Below, in pieces: positions 8,587 to 17,523 of a DNA stretch of 40,711 nt. A program made the position numbers and the translations under genes. This DNA comes from Chloroflexota bacterium (lineage in GTDB: Bacteria; Chloroflexota; Dehalococcoidia; Lucifugimonadales; Lucifugimonadaceae). Below the pieces are notes generated by a model that made no database searches, had not been told where the DNA came from, and was given only the letters and a program-made list of their open reading frames with translations. The stretch spans positions 1 to 40,711 of the forward strand of contig JADFLG010000011.1 in the NCBI GenBank assembly GCA_022564545.1. The letters run 5' to 3'. Positions within the stretch are counted from its first letter, which is position 1, and every line of letters begins with the position of its first letter.

Positions 8587-8829
8587 TTTTAAAGTGCCTC
8601 CGGGTGATTTCGCCCACCGTTACGCCCGACTGAATATGCCAGATATGCCATGTCAGGACGAAACGGCCTCGAATTTGCGATCACTGCGTTCGGAACCGAT
8701 TGCCTTAGTTTTTGTGCCCGTTATCCCTCGCCCCGCCAAATCACCAATAAAAAAGGCATGGGACGATAAAACGACAGTGGAACTGTAGCATCGGAGAGCG
8801 GGGTCCGTGGGTAGTGGTCCAACCGGTAA

Positions 8830-10194
8830 TTAGTTTCGGCCGATGAATCTGCTGAGCGATTTCTTGAGCGAGGTCTCCTCGAGCTTCTCGTCGTGAAGCA
8901 GGCCATCGAGCAGCGCATCGTAGGGCGTCGATTCGGTGCTGACCGCGGGAGTGACGGTAAACAGGATTGTGTCGGCGGAGCCACTCTCCCTGCAGCGCAT
9001 AGCCTGTTCGATCACTTCCTTGACGGTGTACATGGCGTGCGGCGAAAGCACGATTCCCTCCGCCCTCGTGAAAATCAACCCGGCGCTGTACGACTCGACC
9101 TGGCCGTGTGCCACCGCCGAGATGTACTTTTCGCGGTACAGCGCCGAAACGATCGGGGCCACGCCGTGGTAGCGCATCGCGCCTGCCAGCACGCCCGGCG
9201 GCGAATATTCCCGGCCAAGCGTATACATCGGGACCTGCGGCATAAGCCCGGCGGCATCGGCAGACTCTTCCGTGTAGACACCGCGCGTCAGGCTCGGAGT
9301 CGACGCTTCTTCGACCGCTACGAACCTCGTATCCCTCCCCTGTATTCGAGCCGGAACGAACGGGGCGATCAGACCACCGAAGTGCGAGCCTGCGCCTATC
9401 GAGCCGATTACGTAGTCCGGTGCTTCGTTTACAGCGGCAAGCTGGCGCTGGGCCTCGAGTCCAACGATCGTCTGGTGGATGAGTGTGTGGCCCATCAGGG
9501 TCGGGATCGCAAACTTGACCTCGGGATTACGCGTCGCTTCTTCGTAGGCCTCGGCCAGCGCCGTGGCTATCGACCCGGAATCGGGGCCCTGCCTGTCGTG
9601 TTGAAGTTTCCCGACCCGCGTGCTCTCGGACGGGCTCGCGAGGACGTCAACTCCCCAGACACGGCCGAAAGCGTCGCCCCAGGCATGATCGGACCCGGGT
9701 TTCCGCACACTGTAGACACGGCCCTTGAGCCCGAACAGTGCGGCAGCGTGCCCGATGGCGCTGATCCAGACTCCCCCGGCGCCACCGGTCACTATTCCCT
9801 CGGCACCGGTCTGTTTCGTATAGAACGCCTGCGGGATCGCGGTGTTCGATTCGTAGGAGCCGCTCGGGCTGCCGCCCTCGACTTTGTAGTAGAGCCGGGC
9901 GGGAGTGCCCAACTCGCGTTCCAGCGTCGCTGCCCGGAACATCGGAGTCGGACGCCACTGCTGGTACGCCTCCCGGACTTCTTTCGGGATTTTAAAGGTA
10001 CGGCTTCTGGCGTTTAACTCATGCTCGATTATCTGACGCGGAAACAGTGGCTCCAGTTCACGGGCCGTGATCGGATATCCCGACGGCGACATCATCGGTG
10101 GAACCCGGAACGGCAGGTCGGCCTCAACGTTGTACCAGCGCGCCGGCATTTCCCGGGGTGTCAGCGATATTCGATTGCCCGTGATCGTCGCCAT
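8830..10194 (-). CDS. TrpB-like fold-type II PLP protein lacking the catalytic lysine
   Basis: 454 residues, aligned by eye with TrpB2-type tryptophan synthase beta chains over their length (WRPTPMFRAATLERELGTP, NTAIPQAFYTK, PTLMGHTLIHQTIVGLEAQ). In TrpB2 the PLP lysine lies in G-S-H-K-x-N-T-A. Here the same place reads GSYESNTA, with E115 encoded by GAA (9850-9852). The downstream E-T-G-A-G-Q motif reads GGAGGV, so the acid that TrpB uses is also gone, and the phosphate loop is GAGSHF rather than GGGSN. It therefore probably does not make a lysine Schiff base and may be a non-catalytic or repurposed relative. AAAGGA precedes the ATG. No trpA is nearby. Confidence 0.82.
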   Translation of the reverse strand: MATITGNRISLTPREMPARWYNVEADLPFRVPPMMSPSGYPITARELEPLFPRQIIEHELNARSRTFKIPKEVREAYQQWRPTPMFRAATLERELGTPARLYYKVEGGSPSGSYESNTAIPQAFYTKQTGAEGIVTGGAGGVWISAIGHAAALFGLKGRVYSVRKPGSDHAWGDAFGRVWGVDVLASPSESTRVGKLQHDRQGPDSGSIATALAEAYEEATRNPEVKFAIPTLMGHTLIHQTIVGLEAQRQLAAVNEAPDYVIGSIGAGSHFGGLIAPFVPARIQGRDTRFVAVEEASTPSLTRGVYTEESADAAGLMPQVPMYTLGREYSPPGVLAGAMRYHGVAPIVSALYREKYISAVAHGQVESYSAGLIFTRAEGIVLSPHAMYTVKEVIEQAMRCRESGSADTILFTVTPAVSTESTPYDALLDGLLHDEKLEETSLKKSLSRFIGRN

Positions 10195-10595
10195 TCGCCT
10201 GCTGGTCCTTTACCTGCCGGTACTGATACCGGTCCATTTACGGTGGAAAGCCGCGGGAATTGCACTACCGGAACATTCGTGGCCGGTTTGCCGGTGTCAC
10301 AGACAGGGGCCCATGTCACAGACAGCAAGTTCAGCGTATAGCGTGCCCGCTGTATGAAACAGAATCAAACTGCCTGCCTGGTATCGAACAATATTTCCCA
10401 GCTATTTGCATCATGTCAGCGCAGGTCGGCTCAGTTGACGTTGATCGCAGAAAAAAGATTCTGGGCGACAGTACAATCCGCTCGATTGGTGCAAGCCGTC
10501 CGGCTGCTGCATGCCGCACGGCCGCGGTAAGCATTAAACCCGTGAGTCTCAAACCGTCAAACTCGGCACCACAAAGCGAACCTCCCGGACAAAAG
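10195..10595. other. Divergent intergenic region with an inverted repeat
   Basis: About 400 bp separate the minus-strand TrpB-like gene from the plus-strand lipoprotein gene, so both promoters should lie here. The perfect inverted repeat CCGGTA-CTGA-TACCGG at 10216-10231 is 22 bp before the TrpB-like start and could be an operator. TTGACG at 10435-10440 is a plausible -35 box for the lipoprotein, but no good -10 box stands at the right distance. The lipoprotein frame is open through much of this stretch but lacks any signal sequence there. Confidence 0.35.
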
Positions 10596-12521
10596 ATGCG
10601 GAAATATATGAACCGCCGTGTTTTCCTCGCCCCGAAACTCGGGATCCTGGCGCTCGCTATCCTGTTGGTCGCCCTCGCAGTAAGCGGGTGCAGCGGTGGG
10701 CAGGGCGAGACCGGACCACAGGGGCCGGCCGGACCACCGGGCAAAACCGGAGAGCCGGGGTCGCCGGGCTCGACTGGTCTACAGGGATTCCCCGGTCCTG
10801 CCGGTCCGGTCGGACCAGCCGGGGCAGATGGGGCAGACGGGTTGGCGGGCAAAGATGGTGCCCGTGGTGCGGCCGGCCAGAGAGGTGCCGAAGGTAAATC
10901 GGGCCTTCTGACGCTCGGACCCGGCCTGACTACCGAGGGATCGAACGAGGGCGATGTCGCCTCTGTCGACTTTGACGGGCCCGGCGCTGCCAGCACAGTG
11001 GCCCGCAGCGACCATGACCACGATTCTGACTACTACACCAAACTGGATTTATCGTCGGGAACGGCCGACGTGGCGTGGTCGTCGTTGACGGGCGTTCCGG
11101 GCGATCTTAGTTCCGGCGGGGCAGCCGCGTCAGTCGAGTGGGAAAACATCCGGAACCGGCCTGCCGGACTTGACGATGGCGACGACGGCCTCACTTCTGT
11201 CGGATGGGCGGACATTCAGAACAAACCGAGCGAGCTAAATACGACGCTTGGTGGCCTGGTCTGCGGGTCGAGCGAAATCGCAATTTACAACGGTTCGACC
11301 TGGGTTTGTGGGGATCCCGGCCCTTCGCCCGGTGAATATGTGAGTTCCGGGCAGTCTTGCGGGCCCGGCCTGATCGCGTCGGGGTTCGATTCGACCGGAA
11401 ACCTGGAATGCGCCGCCATTGCATCCGGCGACGAAGTTCCGTTCCTGCGGGGGAAGCACCGGGTGACAACTCTGGTGACCGGGCCCGGCGATGCCGGGTT
11501 CTGGAACTCGGTAACTGTAGGTGACGATGGGCTTCCCGTTATCGCCTACGAGGCGAACGAATCTCTGTACCTGGCGCAGTGCGACGACGTGACGTGCGCT
11601 TCTGCCACCGTGTCGCTAATCGAGGCGACGGGCACGGGCGACCTCCACGCTTCAGTAATCATCGGCACCGATGGCCTGCCCCTCATAAGTTACCGGTCTT
11701 CGTCAAATGCCGACCTGAAGATCGCGCACTGCCAGACGGTCGACTGTGCGACCAGCGCGAAAGCAATTCTTGAAAGCGCGGGTAATGTCGGAGAGTTCTC
11801 GTCAATTGCGATAGGGACTGACGGTCTTGGGATAATCAGTTACTACGATCGCACCAACGGCAATTTGAAGGTTGCCCACTGCAACACCACCTCCTGTTCC
11901 TCGGCTGCCGTGACCACTGTCGATTCAACAGGCGATGTGGGCCGGCACACTTCGATCACCATCGGTAGCGACGGGTTTGCGCTCATCAGCTACTACGACA
12001 TGTCGAACGCCGATCTCAAGGTCGCTCATTGCACCAACCTGACCTGCTCCGCAAGCACCGTCGAAACCATCGATTCGGCTGGCGATGTCGGAAGGCGGAC
12101 CTCCATCGCCATCGGAATTGACGGACGCGGCCTCATCAGCTATTTCGATGCGACGAGCAACGACCTCAAGGTCGCTCATTGCACGAACATTTCGTGCAGT
12201 TCCTCGACTTTTTCCTCTGCGGTGACCAGCGGTGGAGTCGGCGATTGGAACTCTATGACGATCGGGGCCGACGGACGGGCGATCATCAGCTACTACGACT
12301 CGTTCAACGGGGCCCTCGAAATCGCACACTGCGCCGACACCTTGTGTACCTCGGCGACCGGTATCGACGTAGATGCTACTGCCAATGTCGGTCAGCACAG
12401 CTCGATCACGATCGGGGCGGATGGACTGCCACTGATCGTTTATCACGACATCATATCCAGGAACCTCAAGGTGGTTCACTGCTCGAACACCCGCTGCGTG
12501 CCAAATATGAGGAACAGGTAG
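10596..12521 (+). CDS. Collagen-like lipoprotein with seven ~50-residue repeats
   Basis: 641 residues from the ATG at 10596; the ATG at 10608 is also possible. A basic N-terminus, a hydrophobic stretch and the lipobox LAVSGC (C32) mark an exported lipoprotein. Residues 37-102 are 22 uninterrupted G-x-y triplets (GPQGPAGPPGKTGEPGSPG and onward), a collagen-like stalk. A middle region has HDHDSDYYTKLD and repeated W-x-(D/N)-I/L-x-x-(K/R)-P elements, familiar from phage-fibre and surface proteins. About 310-641 hold seven repeats on the pattern SI-I-DG-LISYYD-NLKVAHC-C, each with a cysteine pair. Seven blades suggest a beta-propeller with one disulfide per blade, which is inferred. It is likely a cell-surface fibre or adhesin. 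Confidence 0.85.
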   Translation: MRKYMNRRVFLAPKLGILALAILLVALAVSGCSGGQGETGPQGPAGPPGKTGEPGSPGSTGLQGFPGPAGPVGPAGADGADGLAGKDGARGAAGQRGAEGKSGLLTLGPGLTTEGSNEGDVASVDFDGPGAASTVARSDHDHDSDYYTKLDLSSGTADVAWSSLTGVPGDLSSGGAAASVEWENIRNRPAGLDDGDDGLTSVGWADIQNKPSELNTTLGGLVCGSSEIAIYNGSTWVCGDPGPSPGEYVSSGQSCGPGLIASGFDSTGNLECAAIASGDEVPFLRGKHRVTTLVTGPGDAGFWNSVTVGDDGLPVIAYEANESLYLAQCDDVTCASATVSLIEATGTGDLHASVIIGTDGLPLISYRSSSNADLKIAHCQTVDCATSAKAILESAGNVGEFSSIAIGTDGLGIISYYDRTNGNLKVAHCNTTSCSSAAVTTVDSTGDVGRHTSITIGSDGFALISYYDMSNADLKVAHCTNLTCSASTVETIDSAGDVGRRTSIAIGIDGRGLISYFDATSNDLKVAHCTNISCSSSTFSSAVTSGGVGDWNSMTIGADGRAIISYYDSFNGALEIAHCADTLCTSATGIDVDATANVGQHSSITIGADGLPLIVYHDIISRNLKVVHCSNTRCVPNMRNR

Positions 12522-12662
12522 ACGGCGTGCAACCGAAGCCGGAGGGTCCCCATTCTTGCTCACTCCCACGCCCCGGTCACATCGGGGCACCTGGGATTCG
12601 ACCGGGGCGTCAACGTAAAATTGTGCGCGGCTGACTACTAAGGATGAGGATGGCTGTTGGCC

Positions 12663-13034
12663 ATGGGTCAGATAATGATCGACATCGAGGACAACGACAA
12701 CAGCGGATATTTCCCCGTCCAGGTGTTCGAGACTCAGGGCGAACCCCGGAGTTCCGCGGTGATCACAGTGCCGGGCATACCGGGGAGCGACGAGCCTCAC
12801 GAAGTGGTCGGGTGGTGCTCGGGCGAGGGCGAACGCGGGGGACCGTGTGAAGCGACCGCCGTAATTGTGGGGGATTCAGGCTCGGGACAGGCATTGATGA
12901 TCCACGGTGGCGATCACGGAATAAGGCTGCGACCAGCGTCATCAGGTTCGCCGTGGAGCCTTGAAGCTGGGGAACAAAAAGGAGAGCCATACATGCTGCT
13001 TGCATCGTCGGCAAAACTCCTTTTCTCGGATTGA
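12663..13034 (+). CDS. Hypothetical small acidic protein
   Basis: About 123 residues from the ATG at 12663 (alternatives: TTG at 12657), with AGGATGAGG about 12 nt upstream. It is rich in Asp, Glu and Gly (IDIEDNDNSGYFPVQVF), has no membrane segment, and I do not recognise it. It could equally be a chance frame in the space between the lipoprotein and the Act operon. Codon choice looks acceptable, but there is no independent support. Confidence 0.3.
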   Translation: MGQIMIDIEDNDNSGYFPVQVFETQGEPRSSAVITVPGIPGSDEPHEVVGWCSGEGERGGPCEATAVIVGDSGSGQALMIHGGDHGIRLRPASSGSPWSLEAGEQKGEPYMLLASSAKLLFSD

Positions 13035-13081
13035 TTCGAATCGGTTCGCACGAGGTATCGATGAATTGAACGCCCGTACTG

Positions 13082-13109
13082 TTGACACTCAAAAAATATT
13101 CGTGATAGT
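13082..13109 (+). promoter_or_regulatory. Probable promoter of the Act operon
   Basis: A perfect TTGACA at 13082-13087 is followed 16 bp later by GATAGT (13104-13109, four of six matches to TATAAT), with an A/T-rich spacer. It lies 95 bp before the first gene of the respiratory operon, in a region with no convincing gene. Confidence 0.45.
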
Positions 13110-13203
13110 TTTCACTTGCGTCCATTTTGAGGAGCAGGCGTCGCGCGCCCGTGCCCATCAGTTTTCGCATCCTTTATTGAATCGGGAGATACGTTAGCAG
13201 GAC

Positions 13204-13494
13204 ATGGACCCGCAACCGTTATCCGAGGCCCAGTGGGCTGAAGTCGGCACTGTTATAAAATTCCTCTCGCTGGCGCTGGGCTTTGCGCTGATCGCCGGTC
13301 CAATGCTCCTCACGGCCCATGCGTTCATCCCGTCAGCAGTCAGCACTAAGACGATTGCTGAAAAGTGGAACCGGTTCCGGGCTCCCCTCTACTTTGTTGG
13401 TCTGGTCAGTACCGCGGGTATTTTTGCCTCGCTGTTTATGGCCTCGCAGAACATCCAATTTATTTTCGATATGTATCCACGGTGGTGGCAGTAA
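13204..13494 (+). CDS. Small two-helix membrane protein at the head of the Act operon
   Basis: 96 residues with two predicted transmembrane helices (about 19-42 and 62-84) and a short aromatic tail (MYPRWWQ). AGCAGGA precedes the ATG. The family is not known to me. By position it may be a small subunit of alternative complex III, comparable to the extra small subunits (such as ActG or ActH) reported in some complexes. That is inferred from context only. Confidence 0.65.
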   Translation: MDPQPLSEAQWAEVGTVIKFLSLALGFALIAGPMLLTAHAFIPSAVSTKTIAEKWNRFRAPLYFVGLVSTAGIFASLFMASQNIQFIFDMYPRWWQ

Positions 13495-13548
13495 AAACTG
13501 CAACCGCTTTTACGTTAGCGGCAGGCTGCGGCTTGCTCGGACTGGAAA

Positions 13549-14325
13549 GTGCGCTTGGCGTCGGAAAACGAGAACTCGAACACCAAATCGTCATCATTGC
13601 CAAAGCTGCTGGTGCCGGTCCTGGCCATCGGCGGACTCGGTGTAATGGCAGTCATGGGCCTTGTTGCCGCGTTCGTTATTACGGGTTGGCTCGGTCAGCC
13701 GGTCCCGGTCCTGGGGTTTGAACAGACGTTCGACCAGCCGATCGACTTCCCGCACACCATTCACGCCTCGACAAAGCAACTCGACTACGTTCCCGCCGAT
13801 GGGTTGTCAACAATGGAAGGTCTCGGGCTCGACTGCACGTTCTGCCACCGGACCGTAACCACACAGGCAAACGCAGGTATCCCGTCGGTGGCTTTCTGTG
13901 TGACCTGTCACCAGGTAATCGGTGCCGCCAACAACCCCCAGCTAACAATCCTCAGGGATGCTGCAAACCTGACCAACTCCCTGGGCCAGTCGGCAGGGCA
14001 AATCAGGGACCTGAAGGAAGCCGGGCTGTCCGTGGAGGAACTGGACGGCGCCGCCCCTGTCAACTGGAAACGAGTCCACCGTCTGCCCGATCACGTCAGG
14101 TTCGTGCACGAACCACATATTCGATATCTCACCCAGAACCCTGACGTGGTGAAAGGTTCCACGGATGGCGTAACAGTGGGCGCGGCGGGGGTCTGTTCAA
14201 CCTGCCACGGTAATGTCGCGGCCATGAAACAGGTCGAGCAGGTAGAACCGCTCAAGATGGGACAGTGCGTCGATTGCCATCGCGACAACGGGGCGCCGAC
14301 CGACTGCGTGGCGTGCCACTACTAG
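13549..14325 (+). CDS. actA: Alternative complex III subunit A, pentaheme cytochrome c
   Basis: 258 residues. One N-terminal membrane anchor (about 19-46) is followed by a periplasmic domain with five CxxCH haem motifs: CTFCH 96-100, CVTCH 117-121, CSTCH 216-220, CVDCH 240-244 and CVACH 253-257. ActA passes electrons from the quinol-oxidising core to downstream acceptors. The pattern of two motifs, a long gap, then three matches ActA and cytochrome c7/c3-like relatives. The GTG at 13549 is the chosen start; the TTG at 13555 is also possible because no ribosome site is decisive. The next gene is the MopB-like subunit. Confidence 0.88.
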   Translation: MRLASENENSNTKSSSLPKLLVPVLAIGGLGVMAVMGLVAAFVITGWLGQPVPVLGFEQTFDQPIDFPHTIHASTKQLDYVPADGLSTMEGLGLDCTFCHRTVTTQANAGIPSVAFCVTCHQVIGAANNPQLTILRDAANLTNSLGQSAGQIRDLKEAGLSVEELDGAAPVNWKRVHRLPDHVRFVHEPHIRYLTQNPDVVKGSTDGVTVGAAGVCSTCHGNVAAMKQVEQVEPLKMGQCVDCHRDNGAPTDCVACHY

Positions 14326-14397
14326 GGGACCATCTATTTCACGCAGGCCGGGCATCCCGGTCACTGAAGCAGAGAAAACGGAAACAATACCGACCAG

Positions 14398-16692
14398 ATG
14401 AAGCTGAATCGACGAGAATTCCTGACACTGACCGGCAAAACGACCGCCGGAGCTGTGATCTTCGCAGCCTGCGGCCTGCCCGAGCGCGAGTTAATCGTGC
14501 AAAGTCCGGTCGATCTTCCAGAGGACCTGGTCCGTGGCGAAGACGCCTGGTACGCAACTTCGATGGGCGATTTCACCAACGGCGATGGGGTGCTTGTTCG
14601 GGTGATGGAGGGCCGGGCGAAGAAAATCGAAGGCAATCCCGATCACCCGGTCAACCGGGGCAAGTCGACGGCGCGCTACGATTCGGTCCTTCAACTGCTG
14701 TACCACCCGGACCGGATCAGTGATCCGATGCGCCGCTTTTCGAAAGGCGGAAACCTGGTCGACATTTCATGGAGGCAAGCAGAAGCCCAATTCCAGGATG
14801 CGCTGGTCAATGCAAACGGCTCCCTGACAGTGGTCACCAACCCACTGCGAGGGCACCTCGGCAGCGTCGCCAGCAAGTTTGCCGCCAAATTCAATGGCAG
14901 GCACATGTCGTTCGATCCCATCGAGCAGGGTGTTTTGCACGGGGCAGTCAAATCGGTCCTCGGCCAGGACCAGCTCCCGACATTCGATATCGCCAACGCC
15001 AGCACTGTCCTTTCATTCGGCGCCGACTGGCTCGGCACCTGGGGATCGCCTGCGCAGTTCGGTGTGAAGTATGGCGAGTTCCGGTCGCAAGGCAACCGGG
15101 GCTACCTGATTCATGCCGACCCCCGTATGTCGCTGACCGCGGCGGCGGCCGATCTCTGGCTGGCTCCAAAACCCGGCACCGAGGGTGATCTGGCGCTCGG
15201 CATCGCGAGCGTCATCGTAAAAGAAGGGCTTGCCAGCGTCGCGAACATCGCCGCGTTCAACGCTGCCCTGCCGGGCGGTCTGTCGGGCTACTCGGTGGCT
15301 GAAGTAGCAGGCAAAACGGAAATACCCGCCGCAAGAATCGAAAAAGCGGCCCGGCACTTCGCAGGCAACACGCCCGCAGTTGCATTTGGCGGCGGTTCTG
15401 CCGGTGCGCACACCAATGGCAGTTTCAACCTCGGGGCGATCTACTCACTGAACCTGCTGGTCGGTGCGGTCGGTGCCAGAGGGGGCGTGACCGCAAACCC
15501 CGGGTCGGCGTTCGAAGATATATCAGCATCGGCTACGGGTGCGTCGTTTGAATCGTGGGAAGCTGAACTGGCACAGTGGCGCGCCGGGAACGTCGAGACA
15601 GTGATCATCCGCGGCGTCGATATCGTTTATGGCATGCCTAACTCGGTCGCGGTCCGAGAAGCGCTGGATAACGTTCCGAACGTAATAACGTTTGGTGCAG
15701 TCCTCGACGACACGATGGCTTTTGCCGATCTTGTTCTGCCCGAGTTGACTTTCCTTGAGACATGGGGGACCGACATCCCGGAGCCGGGCCCCGGATACCA
15801 GGTCGTTGGCATTCAGCAACCGGTTGTCGGACCGACTGTTACACAGGACGAGACTGGCCTGATCAGCAATGCCCGCGGCTTCGGCGACATGCTCCTTGCG
15901 ATGGCCGGGGGATCGTTCGGCTCCAGCATGGAACGGATCGTAATGGATGCCGTTTCTGAACTGCACGACACCGGCCGGGGCTCGGTATCGGCATCGTCAT
16001 CAGCGTTGTTCATGAACGGTGTCTTACAGCGTGGCGGATGGTGGGATACCGGCGAAAAGGGTGCGCAGGGCACCGCGGGCAGGATAAGCACCACTACAAA
16101 GAGCGCTGGCTACTCAGATACCAATGCCCTGGGGACTGGCGAGGACTTCCACCTTGTGCCGTTCGTCTCGAACTCGCTTTTTGACGGTCGGCTCGCCGCG
16201 ACGCCGTGGGCTCAGCAAACTCCCGACCCGATTTCATCAGCTTCGTGGTCCACCTGGGCAGAGATCAACAGCCAGCAGGCAAAAGAACTCGGCATCAGGC
16301 AGGGCGATGTCCTCCTGATCCGCTCGACCTCAGGTGAGATAGAAGCGCTCGCCTACCCGCATCCGGGTATACGCCCCGGTGTGATTGGCGTCCCCATCGG
16401 ACAGGGTCATGCGGAAGGCGGTCGGTGGGCCGAGGGCCGCGGTTCAAATGTGCTTTCCATTCTTGTCGACAAGAAAGACTCCGAGACCGGAGCACTTGCC
16501 TGGGCAGCAACCAGGGTCCGTGTGCAGCGGGCCGGTCGCAGGGTAAAGGTGCCGAAGTACGAAGGCGAAGTGGAAGCCCGGGCCGCCGAGCCAGGTGTGC
16601 CCATTCTGGTAGTCGGGCCTGGTGAAACGGCCGAACAAGCCGAAAAAGCGAACCACCACGAATACCAGGGGTCACTCTTTAAAGATGACTGA
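14398..16692 (+). CDS. actB1: Alternative complex III subunit B, molybdopterin-oxidoreductase-like part
   Basis: 764 residues. The N-terminus carries a twin-arginine signal (NRREFLTLTGKTTAGAVIFA) ending near a cysteine, so it should be exported folded. The body is MopB-like (RVMEGRAKKIEGNPDHPVN, then RYDSVLQLLYHPDRI), but the four N-terminal cysteines that hold an Fe-S cluster in true molybdoenzymes are absent, as expected for ActB, which lacks the molybdenum cofactor. In many bacteria ActB is one fusion of this part with a ferredoxin-like part. Here the two are separate genes, with an 84-bp gap. It forms the periplasmic core of the quinol:acceptor oxidoreductase. Confidence 0.9.
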   Translation: MKLNRREFLTLTGKTTAGAVIFAACGLPERELIVQSPVDLPEDLVRGEDAWYATSMGDFTNGDGVLVRVMEGRAKKIEGNPDHPVNRGKSTARYDSVLQLLYHPDRISDPMRRFSKGGNLVDISWRQAEAQFQDALVNANGSLTVVTNPLRGHLGSVASKFAAKFNGRHMSFDPIEQGVLHGAVKSVLGQDQLPTFDIANASTVLSFGADWLGTWGSPAQFGVKYGEFRSQGNRGYLIHADPRMSLTAAAADLWLAPKPGTEGDLALGIASVIVKEGLASVANIAAFNAALPGGLSGYSVAEVAGKTEIPAARIEKAARHFAGNTPAVAFGGGSAGAHTNGSFNLGAIYSLNLLVGAVGARGGVTANPGSAFEDISASATGASFESWEAELAQWRAGNVETVIIRGVDIVYGMPNSVAVREALDNVPNVITFGAVLDDTMAFADLVLPELTFLETWGTDIPEPGPGYQVVGIQQPVVGPTVTQDETGLISNARGFGDMLLAMAGGSFGSSMERIVMDAVSELHDTGRGSVSASSSALFMNGVLQRGGWWDTGEKGAQGTAGRISTTTKSAGYSDTNALGTGEDFHLVPFVSNSLFDGRLAATPWAQQTPDPISSASWSTWAEINSQQAKELGIRQGDVLLIRSTSGEIEALAYPHPGIRPGVIGVPIGQGHAEGGRWAEGRGSNVLSILVDKKDSETGALAWAATRVRVQRAGRRVKVPKYEGEVEARAAEPGVPILVVGPGETAEQAEKANHHEYQGSLFKDD

Positions 16693-16776
16693 AAAGATGA
16701 CTGAGGAAACGGCGACAGTGAGTAACATTCAGGACCAGCACCGGCCAGCACGGCCAGCATCTACAGGTGTAGCCAG

Positions 16777-17523
16777 ATGACGACAGCAAGTTTGAAGGGC
16801 CCCAACTGGGGCATGGTCGTCGATGTCGACAAGTGCATCGGCTGCATGGCATGTGTTATCGCCTGCCAGGCGGAGAACAACGTCCCGCTAAATACGCAGG
16901 ACCGTGTCGAGCGGGGTCGTGCGATCTCGTGGATTCGCGTCGAACGGTACTGGGAGGGCGACTTCCCCGACTCGAAGGCCCGGTTCATCCCGATCATGTG
17001 TCAGCACTGTGCAAACGCTCCCTGCGAACCCGTATGCCCGGTATTCGCCACCTACCACAACTCAGAAGGCCTGAACATCCAGGTGTACAACCGCTGTGTC
17101 GGTACAAGGTACTGCGCAAACGGCTGCCCTTACATCGTTCGGTTCTTCAACTACTGGGAACCGGTCTGGCCTGAATCGCTCCGCAACCACCTCAACCCAG
17201 ATGTGACAGTCCGAAGCCGTGGCATCATGGAAAAGTGCACCTTCTGCGTGCACCGAATTCGCCGTGAGTCACGCAAAGCCCGAAGTGAAGGACGCGTGTT
17301 GCTCGACGGTGAAGTTCAAACTGCCTGTTCTACGGCCTGCCCGACGAGCGCTCTCAATTTTGGTAATTTCAACGACCCGAACAGCAAGGTGTCGAAGATG
17401 AAGGACGACCAGCGCCACTACACGCTGCTCGACCAGTTCGCCACTGAGCCGAACGTCATATACCTGGCGAAGGTCGATACCGACAGGAAAGTTGGAGCAG
17501 GAGAAGCTGCATCGCATGGCTAG
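16777..17523 (+). CDS. actB2: Alternative complex III subunit B, Fe-S part
   Basis: 248 residues, a DMSO-reductase-B/NrfC-like electron-transfer subunit. Four cysteine groups are visible: CIGCMACVIAC (20-30), CQHCANAPCEPVCP, CVGTRYCANGCPY, and CTFC paired with CSTACP. These would support three [4Fe-4S] clusters and one [3Fe-4S] cluster, as in ActB. There is no signal peptide, so it probably travels with the twin-arginine-exported partner encoded just upstream. Start ATG 16777; no earlier in-frame start is available. It overlaps the next gene by 8 bp. Confidence 0.92.
   Translation: MTTASLKGPNWGMVVDVDKCIGCMACVIACQAENNVPLNTQDRVERGRAISWIRVERYWEGDFPDSKARFIPIMCQHCANAPCEPVCPVFATYHNSEGLNIQVYNRCVGTRYCANGCPYIVRFFNYWEPVWPESLRNHLNPDVTVRSRGIMEKCTFCVHRIRRESRKARSEGRVLLDGEVQTACSTACPTSALNFGNFNDPNSKVSKMKDDQRHYTLLDQFATEPNVIYLAKVDTDRKVGAGEAASHG

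Noticed and set aside
10435-10477. Complete promoter for the collagen-like lipoprotein (TTGACG with TACAAT)
   Set aside because: The two boxes are about 31 bp apart, and no better -10 box is at 16-18 bp.
12763-13170. Minus-strand open frame of 135 codons before the Act operon
   Set aside because: Arginine/proline-rich composition of a chance frame, overlaps the likely Act promoter and has no ribosome site.
16697-16780. 27-codon frame between actB1 and actB2 whose TGA overlaps the actB2 start (ATGA)
   Set aside because: It is low in complexity (repeated R-P-A) and has no recognisable feature; it may help coupling but cannot be supported as a gene.
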